A DNA stretch of 64,000 nucleotides, from the NCBI GenBank assembly GCA_017847885.1, contig JAGAUA010000008.1, forward strand, positions 1 through 64,000. Reading direction: 5' to 3'. Source of the DNA: Oscillospiraceae bacterium (GTDB lineage Bacteria; Bacillota; Clostridia; Oscillospirales; Ruminococcaceae). The translations under genes were made by a program, and so were the position numbers. The notes under the pieces were generated by a model. It was given only the letters and a program-made list of their open reading frames with translations, had not been told where the DNA came from and ran no database searches. Below, piece by piece: positions 27,656-36,053 of the stretch. How positions within the stretch are numbered: the stretch's first letter is position 1; every line of letters starts with the position of its first letter.

Positions 27656-27684
27656 TTGACAAACAAGGCAAAATATGATAATAT
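27656..27684 (+). promoter_or_regulatory. promoter of the tRNA-Gln pair
   Basis: TTGACA (27656-27661), 17-base spacer, TAATAT (27679-27684), 43 bases before the first tRNA. Confidence 0.75.
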
Positions 27685-27726
27685 ATATAAGTCGCTTGAA
27701 GAGATTCGCTGATATATCCAATATAA

Positions 27727-27802
27727 TGGGATATAGCCAAGCGGTAAGGCAGCGGACTTTGACTCCGTCATTTCGGTGGTTCGAATCCACCTATCCCAGC
27801 CA
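27727..27802 (+). tRNA. tRNA-Gln (anticodon TTG)
   Basis: 76 bases including encoded CCA (27800-27802). Acceptor TGGGATA pairs with TATCCCA; D-arm AGCCAAGCGGTAAGGC; anticodon loop CTTTGAC with TTG at 27759-27761; T-arm GGTGGTTCGAATCCACC. Reads CAA and probably CAG. Confidence 0.97.
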
Positions 27803-27841
27803 GTCAAAAAGTTCGTTGTGATTTGCAGCGAGCTTATATAT

Positions 27842-27917
27842 TGGGGTGTCGCCAAGCGGTAAGGCACTTGACTCTGACTCAAGCATTACCGGGGTTCGAA
27901 TCCCTGCACCCCAGCCA
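27842..27917 (+). tRNA. tRNA-Gln (anticodon CTG)
   Basis: 76 bases including encoded CCA. Acceptor TGGGGTG pairs with CACCCCA; D-arm CGCCAAGCGGTAAGGC; anticodon loop CTCTGAC with CTG at 27874-27876; T-arm GGGGTTCGAATCCC. Co-transcribed with the TTG isoacceptor 39 bases upstream. Confidence 0.97.
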
Positions 27918-27921
27918 AGAT

Positions 27922-27956
27922 ATCCGTTTCCTGCTTTGTAGGAGACGGATTTTTTC
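27922..27956 (+). terminator. terminator of the tRNA operon
   Basis: An 11-bp stem (ATCCGTTTCCT 27922-27932 with AGGAGACGGAT 27940-27950, two G-T pairs) followed by TTTTTCTGTTT. Confidence 0.85.
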
Positions 27957-27978
27957 TGTTTATACGAGGGGAAATTCC

Positions 27979-28683
27979 TTACTGCGGCGGCTTCGGCGTA
28001 TGGAGCAGGGCGTCGGCAACGATTTGGTCAATGAGAGAGGGCTTCCCGTTGGATTGCTCGGCGGAACGCTGAACGGGCTTCGGTACAGCGTCCTTTTTCA
28101 GCCATTGGGAAAGTGTGGTGTAGTGGTTGACATAGGGCTGGCAGCCGCTTTTCATGATGTAGCTGTCAGCGCGGTTTATGCAGTCGGTGACCGCCGCTTC
28201 GCCGTATTCCGCACACAGCGAGCGGTACTGCTCCTCTGTCAGCCTTACATATTTTCCGTATATTTTGTTGTTGTCGTCCCGTTTGTCACCGCCCCGGGCG
28301 GCATCATTATCATTAACAACAGCATTGTCATTCTCATTTTCATTAACCTTGTCATTTACAGCATCATCAACATTATCAGGTTTTTTTGCTTTTTCGGAAA
28401 AGCATTTGCTTTCTTCCGATACCTCTTGCTTTTTGGGTCTGCCGCCAAGTTTGCCCGACTCTCTGCGCTTTTCGCATACGCTTTCGTACTCGGCTCTGTT
28501 CCGTTCCAAATCGCTTTTTATCTGGGTGAACGCAATTTCCACCACCCTGTCCGCATCGGGAGTAACGCCGTCTGCCTCATGGGCAAATATCATCTTGATA
28601 AGCTGTCCCGCTTCCTCGTCGGTCAGCCTTGAAAAGGTTGCCCAATAGCTGTGGTAAAGAATGAAGGATTTTTTGTTCGGCAT
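27979..28683 (-). CDS. phage-like DUF6291 protein
   Basis: 234 residues. The N terminus (MPNKKSFILYHSYWATFSRL, then LTDEEAGQLIKMIFAHEADG) and the KRRESGKLGGRPKKQ basic stretch match DUF6291-type proteins found in phages and integrative elements, often near replication genes. A low-complexity Asn/Asp-rich linker follows (about 95-125). The C-terminal part (YRSLCAEYGEAAVTDCINRAD) resembles replisome-organiser/DnaD-like domains. AAAGGAG precedes the ATG. It is a lone gene beside the tRNA-Gln pair, a usual integration target, so it is probably a remnant of a mobile element. No integrase is adjacent. Confidence 0.75.
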   Translation of the reverse strand: MPNKKSFILYHSYWATFSRLTDEEAGQLIKMIFAHEADGVTPDADRVVEIAFTQIKSDLERNRAEYESVCEKRRESGKLGGRPKKQEVSEESKCFSEKAKKPDNVDDAVNDKVNENENDNAVVNDNDAARGGDKRDDNNKIYGKYVRLTEEQYRSLCAEYGEAAVTDCINRADSYIMKSGCQPYVNHYTTLSQWLKKDAVPKPVQRSAEQSNGKPSLIDQIVADALLHTPKPPQ

Positions 28684-28885
28684 AAAATTGCTCCTTTCGC
28701 GAAATGCTTGTTAATTTAATTTTATCCGCAAAAGGTCGGCTTTTCAATGATTTCCGCACATCTTCCCCAATATGAATAAAAACGGGGTTTTGACGGCGTG
28801 CAACTTTTTCGGTATGCTGCAAGAGACACAGCACGCGCCGAAAAGGAGATTTTTTTCAAATACACTTTATTTTGCCGCCGCGCTG

Positions 28886-28894
28886 TGGTATAAT
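28886..28894 (+). promoter_or_regulatory. extended -10 promoter
   Basis: TGGTATAAT with TATAAT at 28889-28894, about 32 bases before the FAD protein start. The -35 position is weak (TTTATT), compensated by the TGn extension. Confidence 0.55.
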
Positions 28895-28925
28895 TAGGGT
28901 ACTATTGGGAAAGGGGACGGAGAAT

Positions 28926-29981
28926 ATGTCGGATTACGATATTGCCGTGATAGGGGGCGGACCTGCAGGTGCCACACTTGCAAGGCTTCTGGACGGGCGC
29001 TTCCGCGTCCTGCTTATCGACGGGAAAACCGAAAGCGAAAACAGCTTCCGCAAGGTCTGCGGCGGTTTGCTTTCACCCGACGCGCAGAAAGCCTTTGCCG
29101 AGTTCGACCTGACCTTGCCCAAGGATATTCTCGTTGACCCACAGATATTTTCGGTGCGCACCATCGACCTGCAAAAGCGCATAGAACGGCGCTATCAGCG
29201 GTTTTACATGAACCTCGACCGCCAAAAGTTCGACCTCTGGCTGGAAAGCCTTGTGCCCGACAGCGTAAAGCGTTACACGGGAAAATGCAGGAGCATATCA
29301 CACGAAAACGGGGTATACATACTCAAATGCAGAGCAAACGACGGCTCGGAGCAAAGCTTTGCCGCGGATATAATCGTGGGCGCGGACGGCGCAAACTCCA
29401 TGGTAAGGCGGTTTCTCTACCCCAAAAAGAAGATACGCAGCTACACCGCCATTCAGCAATGGTTTGCCGAGGAACACTCAAACCCGTTCTACAGCTGCAT
29501 TTTCGACCCCGTGACAAGCGATTGCTGCTCATGGTCGATTTCCAAGGATAACCTTTTCATCTTCGGCGGAGCATTTGCACCAAAGGGGTGCAGGGAAAGC
29601 TTTGAGCGGCAGAAAGCCCGTCTTGCGGAGTACGGCTTCAAGTTCGGCACACCGCTTAAAACCGAAGCCTGCGTTGTACTGCGACCCGAGTCCCCCTTTG
29701 ACGTATGCAGCGGAAAAGACGGCGCGTTCCTCATCGGCGAGGCGGCAGGACTTATCAGCCCAAGCTCGCTGGAGGGCATAAGCTTTGCGGTAAACAGCGC
29801 GCGGATACTTGCGGATATTCTCAACAGGGGCGCGAAAAAGCCGTGCAGAGCATATTCGGTAAGGATACTGCCCATGAGGGTGAAAATATTTGCAAAGCTG
29901 CTGAAATGTCCGTTTATGTATTGTCCGTTTTTAAGACGCATGGTGATGAAAAGCGGCATAAACAGTATAAAAATCAGCTGA
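28926..29981 (+). CDS. FAD-dependent oxidoreductase (geranylgeranyl reductase-like)
   Basis: 351 residues from ATG 28926; GGGGACGGAGA lies just upstream. The dinucleotide-binding motif IAVIGGGPAGATLARLL (about 6-22) is followed by an ADP-binding acidic residue in VLLIDGK, the CGGLLSPDAQKAF block, IVGADGANSMVRR (the DG motif of flavoprotein monooxygenases) and the FLIGEAAGLISPSSLEGIS motif that contacts FAD. Cysteines and a basic C-terminal tail resemble clostridial FAD-binding proteins of the geranylgeranyl-reductase/UbiH superfamily. The substrate is unknown. The next gene starts 24 bases later. Confidence 0.85.
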   Translation: MSDYDIAVIGGGPAGATLARLLDGRFRVLLIDGKTESENSFRKVCGGLLSPDAQKAFAEFDLTLPKDILVDPQIFSVRTIDLQKRIERRYQRFYMNLDRQKFDLWLESLVPDSVKRYTGKCRSISHENGVYILKCRANDGSEQSFAADIIVGADGANSMVRRFLYPKKKIRSYTAIQQWFAEEHSNPFYSCIFDPVTSDCCSWSISKDNLFIFGGAFAPKGCRESFERQKARLAEYGFKFGTPLKTEACVVLRPESPFDVCSGKDGAFLIGEAAGLISPSSLEGISFAVNSARILADILNRGAKKPCRAYSVRILPMRVKIFAKLLKCPFMYCPFLRRMVMKSGINSIKIS

Positions 29982-30005
29982 TTTTTTTTGACGGAGGATA
30001 GTAAA

Positions 30006-33000
30006 ATGCTTTTTGTATTTTTATTTTTATTGTGGATAGTTTCTCCGATAGTTTTTCTCATACTTTTTTTGGTGCAGCTCAGCAAAACATCGGAGCTTAA
30101 ACGCCAAAACAAGGAGCTTTCCGACAGGATAAGCGAGCTTATGAAGGGTATGGCGCAGGTTATCCCCGAAGATACCCCACAAGCGGAAACGACAGCGGAA
30201 ATGCCCCCCAAAAGGGAAGACGCTGCGAAGGAAAAAAACGTGCAGCTTGTGCAGAAAAATCAGCCCTATGACCTGCCAGTGTACAGCGCTGCTGCGGTAA
30301 AGCCTGCGCCTGGGGAGAGCAAGCCATGCGCTCCCGAAACGGCTGCACCAAAGCCCGAAAAGACGGAAAAATCGCGCTCGGGCAGCGTAAGCACAATAAA
30401 CATCATACTTATTCTGGGCGCGCTGCTGATATCGCTTTCGGGCTTTATCTTTGCGGCGGCAGCGTGGGAAATGCTCAACTCCGTCCTGAGAATGGCGGTG
30501 CTGGTGTCCTTTTCGGCAGTATTTTTCGGCATACATTCCCTTGCGGAAAGAAAGCTGAAGCTTGCCCAAACGGGGCGGATATTCTACATACTGGGAAGCG
30601 TTTTCCTTCCTGCGGCAATAGTTGCGGCAGGGGTGCTTGAGGTGTTCGGGGAGTATTTCTCCTTCACGGGGGACGGCGCGGCGGCTGTCCTTTCGGCGGT
30701 ATTCCTAAGCGTGTGCATACCCTTTTTCAAGGGCGCGCACGACTACAAAAACAGGTTTTTCGCGTCAGTTTCCTATTTCAGCTTTTCCGCTTCGGCTGTC
30801 GCCCTTATGTGGCAGCTGTCCCCGAGAAAGGACGTTACTGCGCTCTGCATGGCGGTTTTCGCGCTGGCGGTGACCGTTACCGAGCCCCTTGCCGAAAAGC
30901 TGCTTGTACGCATTTTCGGTGAGGAAAGCGTTTTCGTGCCCGAATGGAGCAGGTTTGCCGCGGCAAATGCCTGGGCGCTGAGCGTGATTTCCGTTTTTCT
31001 TTCCGAGGCAGGATTTGTTTCGCTGGCGGCATTTGCGGTGTTTTCCGTGTGCTTCCTCACCAAAACCGTCACGGGAAAAAGCAGCGCCGCAGGAGGGATA
31101 TCCTTTGCGTTTTTCATCGCCCTGTCGCTGTTTACGGGCTTTTCTCCCGACGAGGCTTCGGGGGTAACTCTGATAATCGCCGCGGTGTCGCTGATATACG
31201 CGGTGCTGTCGGCAATGGGCATATTCCCCGAAACGCTGAAAAAGGTGATGCGCGTTCTTGCCCTTATCGCGGCAGGAATTGCGGTGCTTCTGGGACTTAT
31301 CGAAAACGTCTTTATCATCGCGGGGGACAAGACCCCGACCTTGCAGATAATCGCGGCGTCCGCAGCGGTTTATGCACAGCTTTTGATTTTTGCCCTGCGG
31401 AACAAGACCGCGGAGTATAAGGCGATGTCCTTCGGGGCAATGCTTTGGCTTTCGGCGGACGTTATGCTCCTTATTGCCGAAAAAACGGAAATGGGATATT
31501 ACGCCTTTGCCGCCGCATACGGGGTAATGCTTGTGTATTTTGCGGCAATTCGCTTCACAAAGCTTAGAAATGCGCTGTATATTTCCGCAAATGACGTGAT
31601 ACTTGCGGTGTACGCGGTGATTTGTGCGTCGGCTTGCTGCATGGGCGACGACCTGACGGGCGGCTTGTTTGGACTTGCGATAATCGCGTCCGCAATCATA
31701 GCTTCGGCGGTCTCGGGAAGCGGCAAAATTTCTGCGGCAATATGCCCCACTCTGACCTTCTTCACGGTCATTCCCTTTGCAAAAATTTTCGCATGGTTCG
31801 ATGCCTCGCCGATTTCGGGAAGCACGGGCAATGACGCGTTTTCCGCGGCGCTTATACTGATGTGCATCATCGCCGCGGTGCTGCTTTTCACGGGCGGCAA
31901 AGGGCTGCATACAAAGGCTTACGGCATAGGCGTGCTGACCTTTACGGCGCTGTTCACCGTTATCTCTCTGTCGGACGGTACCTTTGATTTCGTGCCCCTT
32001 GCCGCGGTAACGGCTTACACGGCGGTTTACCTTTTCAGATACGCACTTCCCGAGGAGAAGTACGCCCACGTTGATTTTCTCTACACCGCCATTACGCTGA
32101 CAGCGCTTTTCGTGGGCGGATACTGCACAGACAGCGCATATATGCTCTGCTTCCCGGCGGCGGCGCTAATGCTTATCTTCGCCGTGCTTGTCATCGGCGA
32201 GAGCATGGGCGGCTTTGTGAAGACATTTCGTCCCTCTGCGTACTTCCTCTTTGCGGCAATGCCCCTGCTGTCGAGCCTGCTGCTAATCGTAGGCAACAAC
32301 GAGAGCATTATGCTGCTGACGGTGTTTGGCGGCGTGCTTGGGGTATGCGCCCTGTTCCCATGTATTTTCCTGGGAAATATCCTGCCCCAGATATTTCCGC
32401 TTTTCACGGCTTCGGCTATCCTTGCTTCGGGGGATAACCCCGTTCCTGCCGCGATTTTTGCCGCAGTAATCGCCGTGCTGGGACATATCATGTTCCGCCA
32501 AAGGCTTTGGGGCAAGCTTTACTCCGACATTTTCTCCATAGGCGCGTTCCTGCCTGCACTTGCATTTCTCTCAAACAGCAGCACGGATTTGCAGCGCTGG
32601 ATAGGCATAATACTCCTTGCCCTGCTTACCCTTAACCTTGTGCGGAAGGACAATTCCCCAACCGCGAAAAGGGGCATAGCAACAGCCGCGGCAGCGTTCA
32701 TATTCCCCGTATGGTGGGCGCAGCCGTTCTGGGAAATCCCCGAATTTATCAAGCTGGAATTCAACCTGCTGCCCGTGGTGATATTCTGCGTGTTCCTGCG
32801 GCTCATGTGGCGCGGCTCGGAGAAAACGGTTGACGGCTTTGCGTTCTGGTCTGCGGCGGCATCACTTGTGATACTGTTCATCGGCGCGCTGATGTCGGGT
32901 GACGCCTTCGACGCGGTATTTATCGGCATAGTCCTGCTCATCATGCTTGCGGTGTCGTTCATAATCAAGAAGAAGCGCTGGTTTGTGCTGGCTGTTTCGT

Positions 33001-33185
33001 CAATGGCGGTATCGGCGGTGCTTTTGAGCATCGGACAGCGTGACAGCATAGCATGGCTTGTGTACCTTGCCTTGACGGGCGCGGCGCTGATAGCGCTGGG
33101 CGTGGTCAACGAGCTGAAAAAGCAGCAGAAGCGAAGCGGCGAGGAAACCAAGCTTACGCGGTTTATGTCCGATTGGAAGTGGTAA
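30006..33185 (+). CDS. very large polytopic membrane protein
   Basis: 1059 residues from ATG 30006 with ACGGAGGA at 29991-29998. An N-terminal membrane helix (LFVFLFLLWIVSPIVFLILF), a short coiled-coil (LKRQNKELSDRISEL) and a Pro/Ala/Lys-rich linker to about residue 130 are followed by roughly 900 residues made almost entirely of hydrophobic segments, about 30 of them. It ends with a basic cytoplasmic tail (RFMSDWKW). The layout is reminiscent of DUF2157/DUF2339-type proteins. No catalytic motif is recognised. It follows the FAD protein in the same transcript. Confidence 0.8.
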   Translation: MLFVFLFLLWIVSPIVFLILFLVQLSKTSELKRQNKELSDRISELMKGMAQVIPEDTPQAETTAEMPPKREDAAKEKNVQLVQKNQPYDLPVYSAAAVKPAPGESKPCAPETAAPKPEKTEKSRSGSVSTINIILILGALLISLSGFIFAAAAWEMLNSVLRMAVLVSFSAVFFGIHSLAERKLKLAQTGRIFYILGSVFLPAAIVAAGVLEVFGEYFSFTGDGAAAVLSAVFLSVCIPFFKGAHDYKNRFFASVSYFSFSASAVALMWQLSPRKDVTALCMAVFALAVTVTEPLAEKLLVRIFGEESVFVPEWSRFAAANAWALSVISVFLSEAGFVSLAAFAVFSVCFLTKTVTGKSSAAGGISFAFFIALSLFTGFSPDEASGVTLIIAAVSLIYAVLSAMGIFPETLKKVMRVLALIAAGIAVLLGLIENVFIIAGDKTPTLQIIAASAAVYAQLLIFALRNKTAEYKAMSFGAMLWLSADVMLLIAEKTEMGYYAFAAAYGVMLVYFAAIRFTKLRNALYISANDVILAVYAVICASACCMGDDLTGGLFGLAIIASAIIASAVSGSGKISAAICPTLTFFTVIPFAKIFAWFDASPISGSTGNDAFSAALILMCIIAAVLLFTGGKGLHTKAYGIGVLTFTALFTVISLSDGTFDFVPLAAVTAYTAVYLFRYALPEEKYAHVDFLYTAITLTALFVGGYCTDSAYMLCFPAAALMLIFAVLVIGESMGGFVKTFRPSAYFLFAAMPLLSSLLLIVGNNESIMLLTVFGGVLGVCALFPCIFLGNILPQIFPLFTASAILASGDNPVPAAIFAAVIAVLGHIMFRQRLWGKLYSDIFSIGAFLPALAFLSNSSTDLQRWIGIILLALLTLNLVRKDNSPTAKRGIATAAAAFIFPVWWAQPFWEIPEFIKLEFNLLPVVIFCVFLRLMWRGSEKTVDGFAFWSAAASLVILFIGALMSGDAFDAVFIGIVLLIMLAVSFIIKKKRWFVLAVSSMAVSAVLLSIGQRDSIAWLVYLALTGAALIALGVVNELKKQQKRSGEETKLTRFMSDWKW

Positions 33186-33191
33186 AAAAAC

Positions 33192-33212
33192 GGGAACGGT
33201 TATACCGTTCCC
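33192..33212 (-). terminator. hairpin with T run on the minus strand
   Basis: A 9-bp perfect stem (33192-33200 with 33204-33212), loop 3. Minus-strand reading gives a run of seven T, so it can end transcripts from the recombinase gene; on the plus strand no T run follows. Confidence 0.6.
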
Positions 33213-33476
33213 TTAGTGAAGAGTGAATAGTGAATAATGAATAGTGAATAGTTGTTGTAGGGGCGGATTCTATATCCGCCCGAAAACAAAAAAATAGGGA
33301 ACGTGAACCCCGTCCCCTACAAAAAACATTCACTTACGGGACGGAAAACATAACGGGCGGCTGATAGCCGCCCCTACAAAGAAATTATGTGTTTATACCA
33401 TTTTGTAGGGGCGGATATTATCCGCCCGTATTTTTTTATAATCCGCCCGTATTTTTATATTTCGCATAATCCGCCC
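33213..33476. repeat. large cluster of palindromic repeats
   Basis: Heptamer tract (about 33214-33250), GTAGGGGCGGATTCTATATCCGCCCG (about 33257-33282), a degenerate CGTCCC unit with CCCCTACAAAAA, inverted GGGCGGCTGATAGCCGCCCCTACAAA (about 33355-33380), GTAGGGGCGGATATTATCCGCCCG (about 33406-33429) and two truncated ATCCGCCCGTATTTTT copies. Nothing coding is supported here. Confidence 0.85.
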
Positions 33477-33478
33477 AC

Positions 33479-34501
33479 TCATTTCTGCCTCTTGGACGGC
33501 TTTTTGTTGTTCTTTATATTAGCAAGAGGAGAGTTGTCCATTGACTCCTTGATGGACTCGTTGGAAATGTGGGTGTAAATCTCGGTTGTGGAAATGCTCT
33601 TGTGCCCCAGAATTTCTTTCAGCACAAGGGTGTCAACGTTGCCGTGCTGATACATAAGGGTCGCCGCGGTGTGGCGCAGCTTATGGGTGGAGTAGCCTTG
33701 ATTGTCAAGGTGGCTGTCCTTTAGGGCGTTGTCCACAATTTGCTGAACGCGCCTGTTGGTGATGCGCGTACCCCTCTTGCTGAGAAACAGCGCATTCGGC
33801 TCAAAGGGCGAGGGCGTCCGCTCGTTGATATACTGAACGATAGCCGAGGCGCAGGCGTCGTTGATGTGGATAATGCGCTCCTTGTTGCCCTTACCGAGAA
33901 GCCGCATGGAACGCTCGTCAAGATTGACGTCCTGGATATTCAGCCCCACAAGCTCGCTCAAACGCATACCGCAGTTGATGAACAGGGTTATGATGCAGTA
34001 ATCCCGATAGTAGTAGGGGTCGTCGGTGTTCATGTTTTCAAGCAGCTTTATGCTGTCGTCAAGGGTGAGAAACTTGGGGAGGTGTTCGTGCATTTTGGGG
34101 TAATCCACGTCCTTGGTGGGGTCGCTTGGGATAAGCCCAAGGTCACGGTAAAGACACTTGTAGAACACCTTTAAGGACGCAAGCTTGCGGTGCCGCGTTT
34201 TGGCAGTATTGTTCCGCTCCGAGGCAACGTAGTTCAGATAACTCAGTATGTCAAGCTTGCTTGAGCTTTTCACCAGCTCAAGGGGGACGTCGGAAATAGT
34301 TATCTTGTTCATAGGCGTATTAGGGTCAATTCCGCCCTTGGTAAGCTTGAGGTATCTCAGATAAAGCCGCAGGTCGATGTAGTATGACTCAAGAGTGCGC
34401 TCGGATTTGATTTTTACGACACGCTGAAATGTGAAAAAGTCGTTCAGATACGGAGGACATTCTTTGGGATTTATCTTATTAGCCGTGACAACACACCCCA
34501 T
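33479..34501 (-). CDS. tyrosine recombinase (XerC/XerD-like)
   Basis: 340 residues from ATG 34501. An upstream in-frame codon at 34537 would lie before the predicted transcript start (about 34518), so it is excluded. An N-terminal SAM-like core-binding domain (about 15-125) precedes the catalytic domain with the full set: R180 in CGMRLSEL, K204 in GKGNK, H273/R276 in HKLRH, H300 in LGHKS and Y309 as nucleophile. The family resolves chromosome dimers or integrates elements. It stands alone and divergent to yfmF, favouring a chromosomal Xer role. It has almost no Shine-Dalgarno site. Confidence 0.88.
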   Translation of the reverse strand: MGCVVTANKINPKECPPYLNDFFTFQRVVKIKSERTLESYYIDLRLYLRYLKLTKGGIDPNTPMNKITISDVPLELVKSSSKLDILSYLNYVASERNNTAKTRHRKLASLKVFYKCLYRDLGLIPSDPTKDVDYPKMHEHLPKFLTLDDSIKLLENMNTDDPYYYRDYCIITLFINCGMRLSELVGLNIQDVNLDERSMRLLGKGNKERIIHINDACASAIVQYINERTPSPFEPNALFLSKRGTRITNRRVQQIVDNALKDSHLDNQGYSTHKLRHTAATLMYQHGNVDTLVLKEILGHKSISTTEIYTHISNESIKESMDNSPLANIKNNKKPSKRQK

Positions 34502-34524
34502 TTTCGTATAATATACACACTTCC

Positions 34525-34553
34525 ATTTTAAACCCAAACTTTTTTTTTGTCAA
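34525..34553 (-). promoter_or_regulatory. promoter of the tyrosine recombinase
   Basis: Minus strand TTGACA (34553-34548), 17-base spacer containing eight A, TAAAAT (34530-34525). It implies a very short leader of about 17 bases. Confidence 0.75.
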
Positions 34554-34577
34554 GGTATAGAATTATAAAAAAATATG

Positions 34578-34586
34578 TGTTATAAT
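34578..34586 (+). promoter_or_regulatory. extended -10 promoter of yfmF
   Basis: TGTTATAAT (TATAAT at 34581-34586) with no good -35. It is divergent to the recombinase promoter. A TTGACA at 34619 has no well-placed -10 and was not chosen. Confidence 0.5.
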
Positions 34587-34663
34587 AGTATTGTGCTGTA
34601 TTTTCACAGACATAGTTTTTGACAAATGCAGGATAAATATACCATATGTAGGAGCTGATAATT

Positions 34664-35938
34664 TTGGCAGTAAAATATACCCGCGAAAAACTTTCAGACG
34701 GTATTCACTACAATTCGCTCATCAACAAGCGTCAGAAAACGAATACCTTGATAATACACCTCATTACCGAGCTTTCTCCCGAAACCGCTTCGGTCAACGC
34801 GATAATCCCCTATGTCCTTTCAGGCAGCAGCGAAAGCTACCCGACTCTTACCGCACTGAACAAAAAGCTGTCCTCTTTGTACGGCGCAGTAATAAAAGGC
34901 TCTGTTTCGAAAATAGGCGACAGCCAGACCCTTTCCCTTATGGCAGGCTGCATAAACAACCGCTATACCTTTGACGGTGAAAAAATCACCGAGGAAATGA
35001 CGGAAATGCTTGCAGGCTGTCTTGTTGCCCCCAACACGGAAAACGGCGGCTTTTTTGAAAAGGACTTCCTTCTGAAAAAGCAGGAGCTTCTGGACGATAT
35101 CGACGCGGAAATAAACGAGAAGCGTTCCTATGCCTTTAAGCGCGCAAATCTGAACATTTTCAAGGACGAGCCTGCCGCGATCTCCGTAAAGGGCGACAAG
35201 AGCCATGCTGAAAAGCTTACCGCAAAGGCGGCTTATGAGCAGTACAAAAAGCTTCTCGCCACGGCACAGATTGAGGTGTTCTTTGTGGGCGCAGAGGAGT
35301 CGGAAAGCTGCAAGAAGATAATCACCGACGCTCTTGCTTCCGTTGACAGGAACTACGCAGGGGACAACACCTCTGCAAAGTCCCTGCTGAAATCCGAGCT
35401 TTGCAGAGTTACCGAAAGCCACGACGTTGCACAAAGCAAAATGGTCATGGCGTTCAAGACAGATTACGACAACCTTGTTGCAATGAAGCTTATGAACGCA
35501 GTTTTCGGCGCAACGCCTATATCAAAGCTGTTTATGAACGTCAGAGAAAAGCTGAGCCTTTGCTATTACTGCTCGTCGGGGTATAACGACAAAAAGGGCG
35601 TTCTTTACGTTGACAGCGGCGTTGAGCATACCAACACCGGCAAGGCGGAGGCTGAAATATTAAACCAGCTTAAAGCTATGTGCGACGGCGATTTTACCGA
35701 CGAGGAAATGGAAAACGCAAGGAAAGCCATCATAAACTCATGGAAGGGCGTAAGCGACGGCGCGCGCTCAATCGCGGAGTGGTACTTCAACCAGTGCTAT
35801 TCGGGAACGGCATATTCCCCCGAGGAGCAGATAGAAAAGCTTATGAATACCACACGGGAGGATATCATCGAGGCGGCAAGGTCGCTTAAGCTTGATACCG
35901 TGTATGTCCTCACAGGAAAGGATGGTGCCGAAGCTTGA
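34664..35938 (+). CDS. yfmF: M16-family protein YfmF (inactive subunit)
   Basis: 424 residues of the insulinase-like M16 fold without the HxxEH zinc motif, as is usual for the non-catalytic partner. It starts at TTG 34664 with AGGAG at 34650-34654. SGSSESYPTLTALNKKLSSLYGA and the C-terminal YYCSSGYNDKKGVLYVDSGV segments are typical. The catalytic homologue YfmH follows at 36054. In Bacillus the pair is annotated with EF-P 5-aminopentanol modification; that role here is inferred from homology only. Confidence 0.87.
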   Translation: MAVKYTREKLSDGIHYNSLINKRQKTNTLIIHLITELSPETASVNAIIPYVLSGSSESYPTLTALNKKLSSLYGAVIKGSVSKIGDSQTLSLMAGCINNRYTFDGEKITEEMTEMLAGCLVAPNTENGGFFEKDFLLKKQELLDDIDAEINEKRSYAFKRANLNIFKDEPAAISVKGDKSHAEKLTAKAAYEQYKKLLATAQIEVFFVGAEESESCKKIITDALASVDRNYAGDNTSAKSLLKSELCRVTESHDVAQSKMVMAFKTDYDNLVAMKLMNAVFGATPISKLFMNVREKLSLCYYCSSGYNDKKGVLYVDSGVEHTNTGKAEAEILNQLKAMCDGDFTDEEMENARKAIINSWKGVSDGARSIAEWYFNQCYSGTAYSPEEQIEKLMNTTREDIIEAARSLKLDTVYVLTGKDGAEA

Positions 35939-36012
35939 AAATAAATTTTCAAGCCCGAGTTTTGTTTTTCAAGCTGACGCTTGAAATTTTGCAAGCAAAA
36001 CCACAAAACATC

Positions 36013-36044
36013 GGAAAGGAGTGCATTTTCCCTTCGGGAAAATG
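36013..36044 (+). promoter_or_regulatory. ribosome site followed by hairpin before yfmH
   Basis: GAAAGGAG (36013-36020) is followed by a 9-bp perfect hairpin (CATTTTCCC 36024-36032 with GGGAAAATG 36036-36044, loop TTC). The chosen ATG is at 36054. The hairpin may bring the ribosome site and start codon together. ATG 36042, inside the stem, is an alternative start. Confidence 0.5.
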
Positions 36045-36053
36045 GTTATTATA

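Noticed and set aside
30765..32069. 434-residue minus-strand ORF rich in Arg and Gly
   Set aside because: Antisense to the polytopic membrane protein; Arg/Gly richness follows from reversed Ala/Leu codons.
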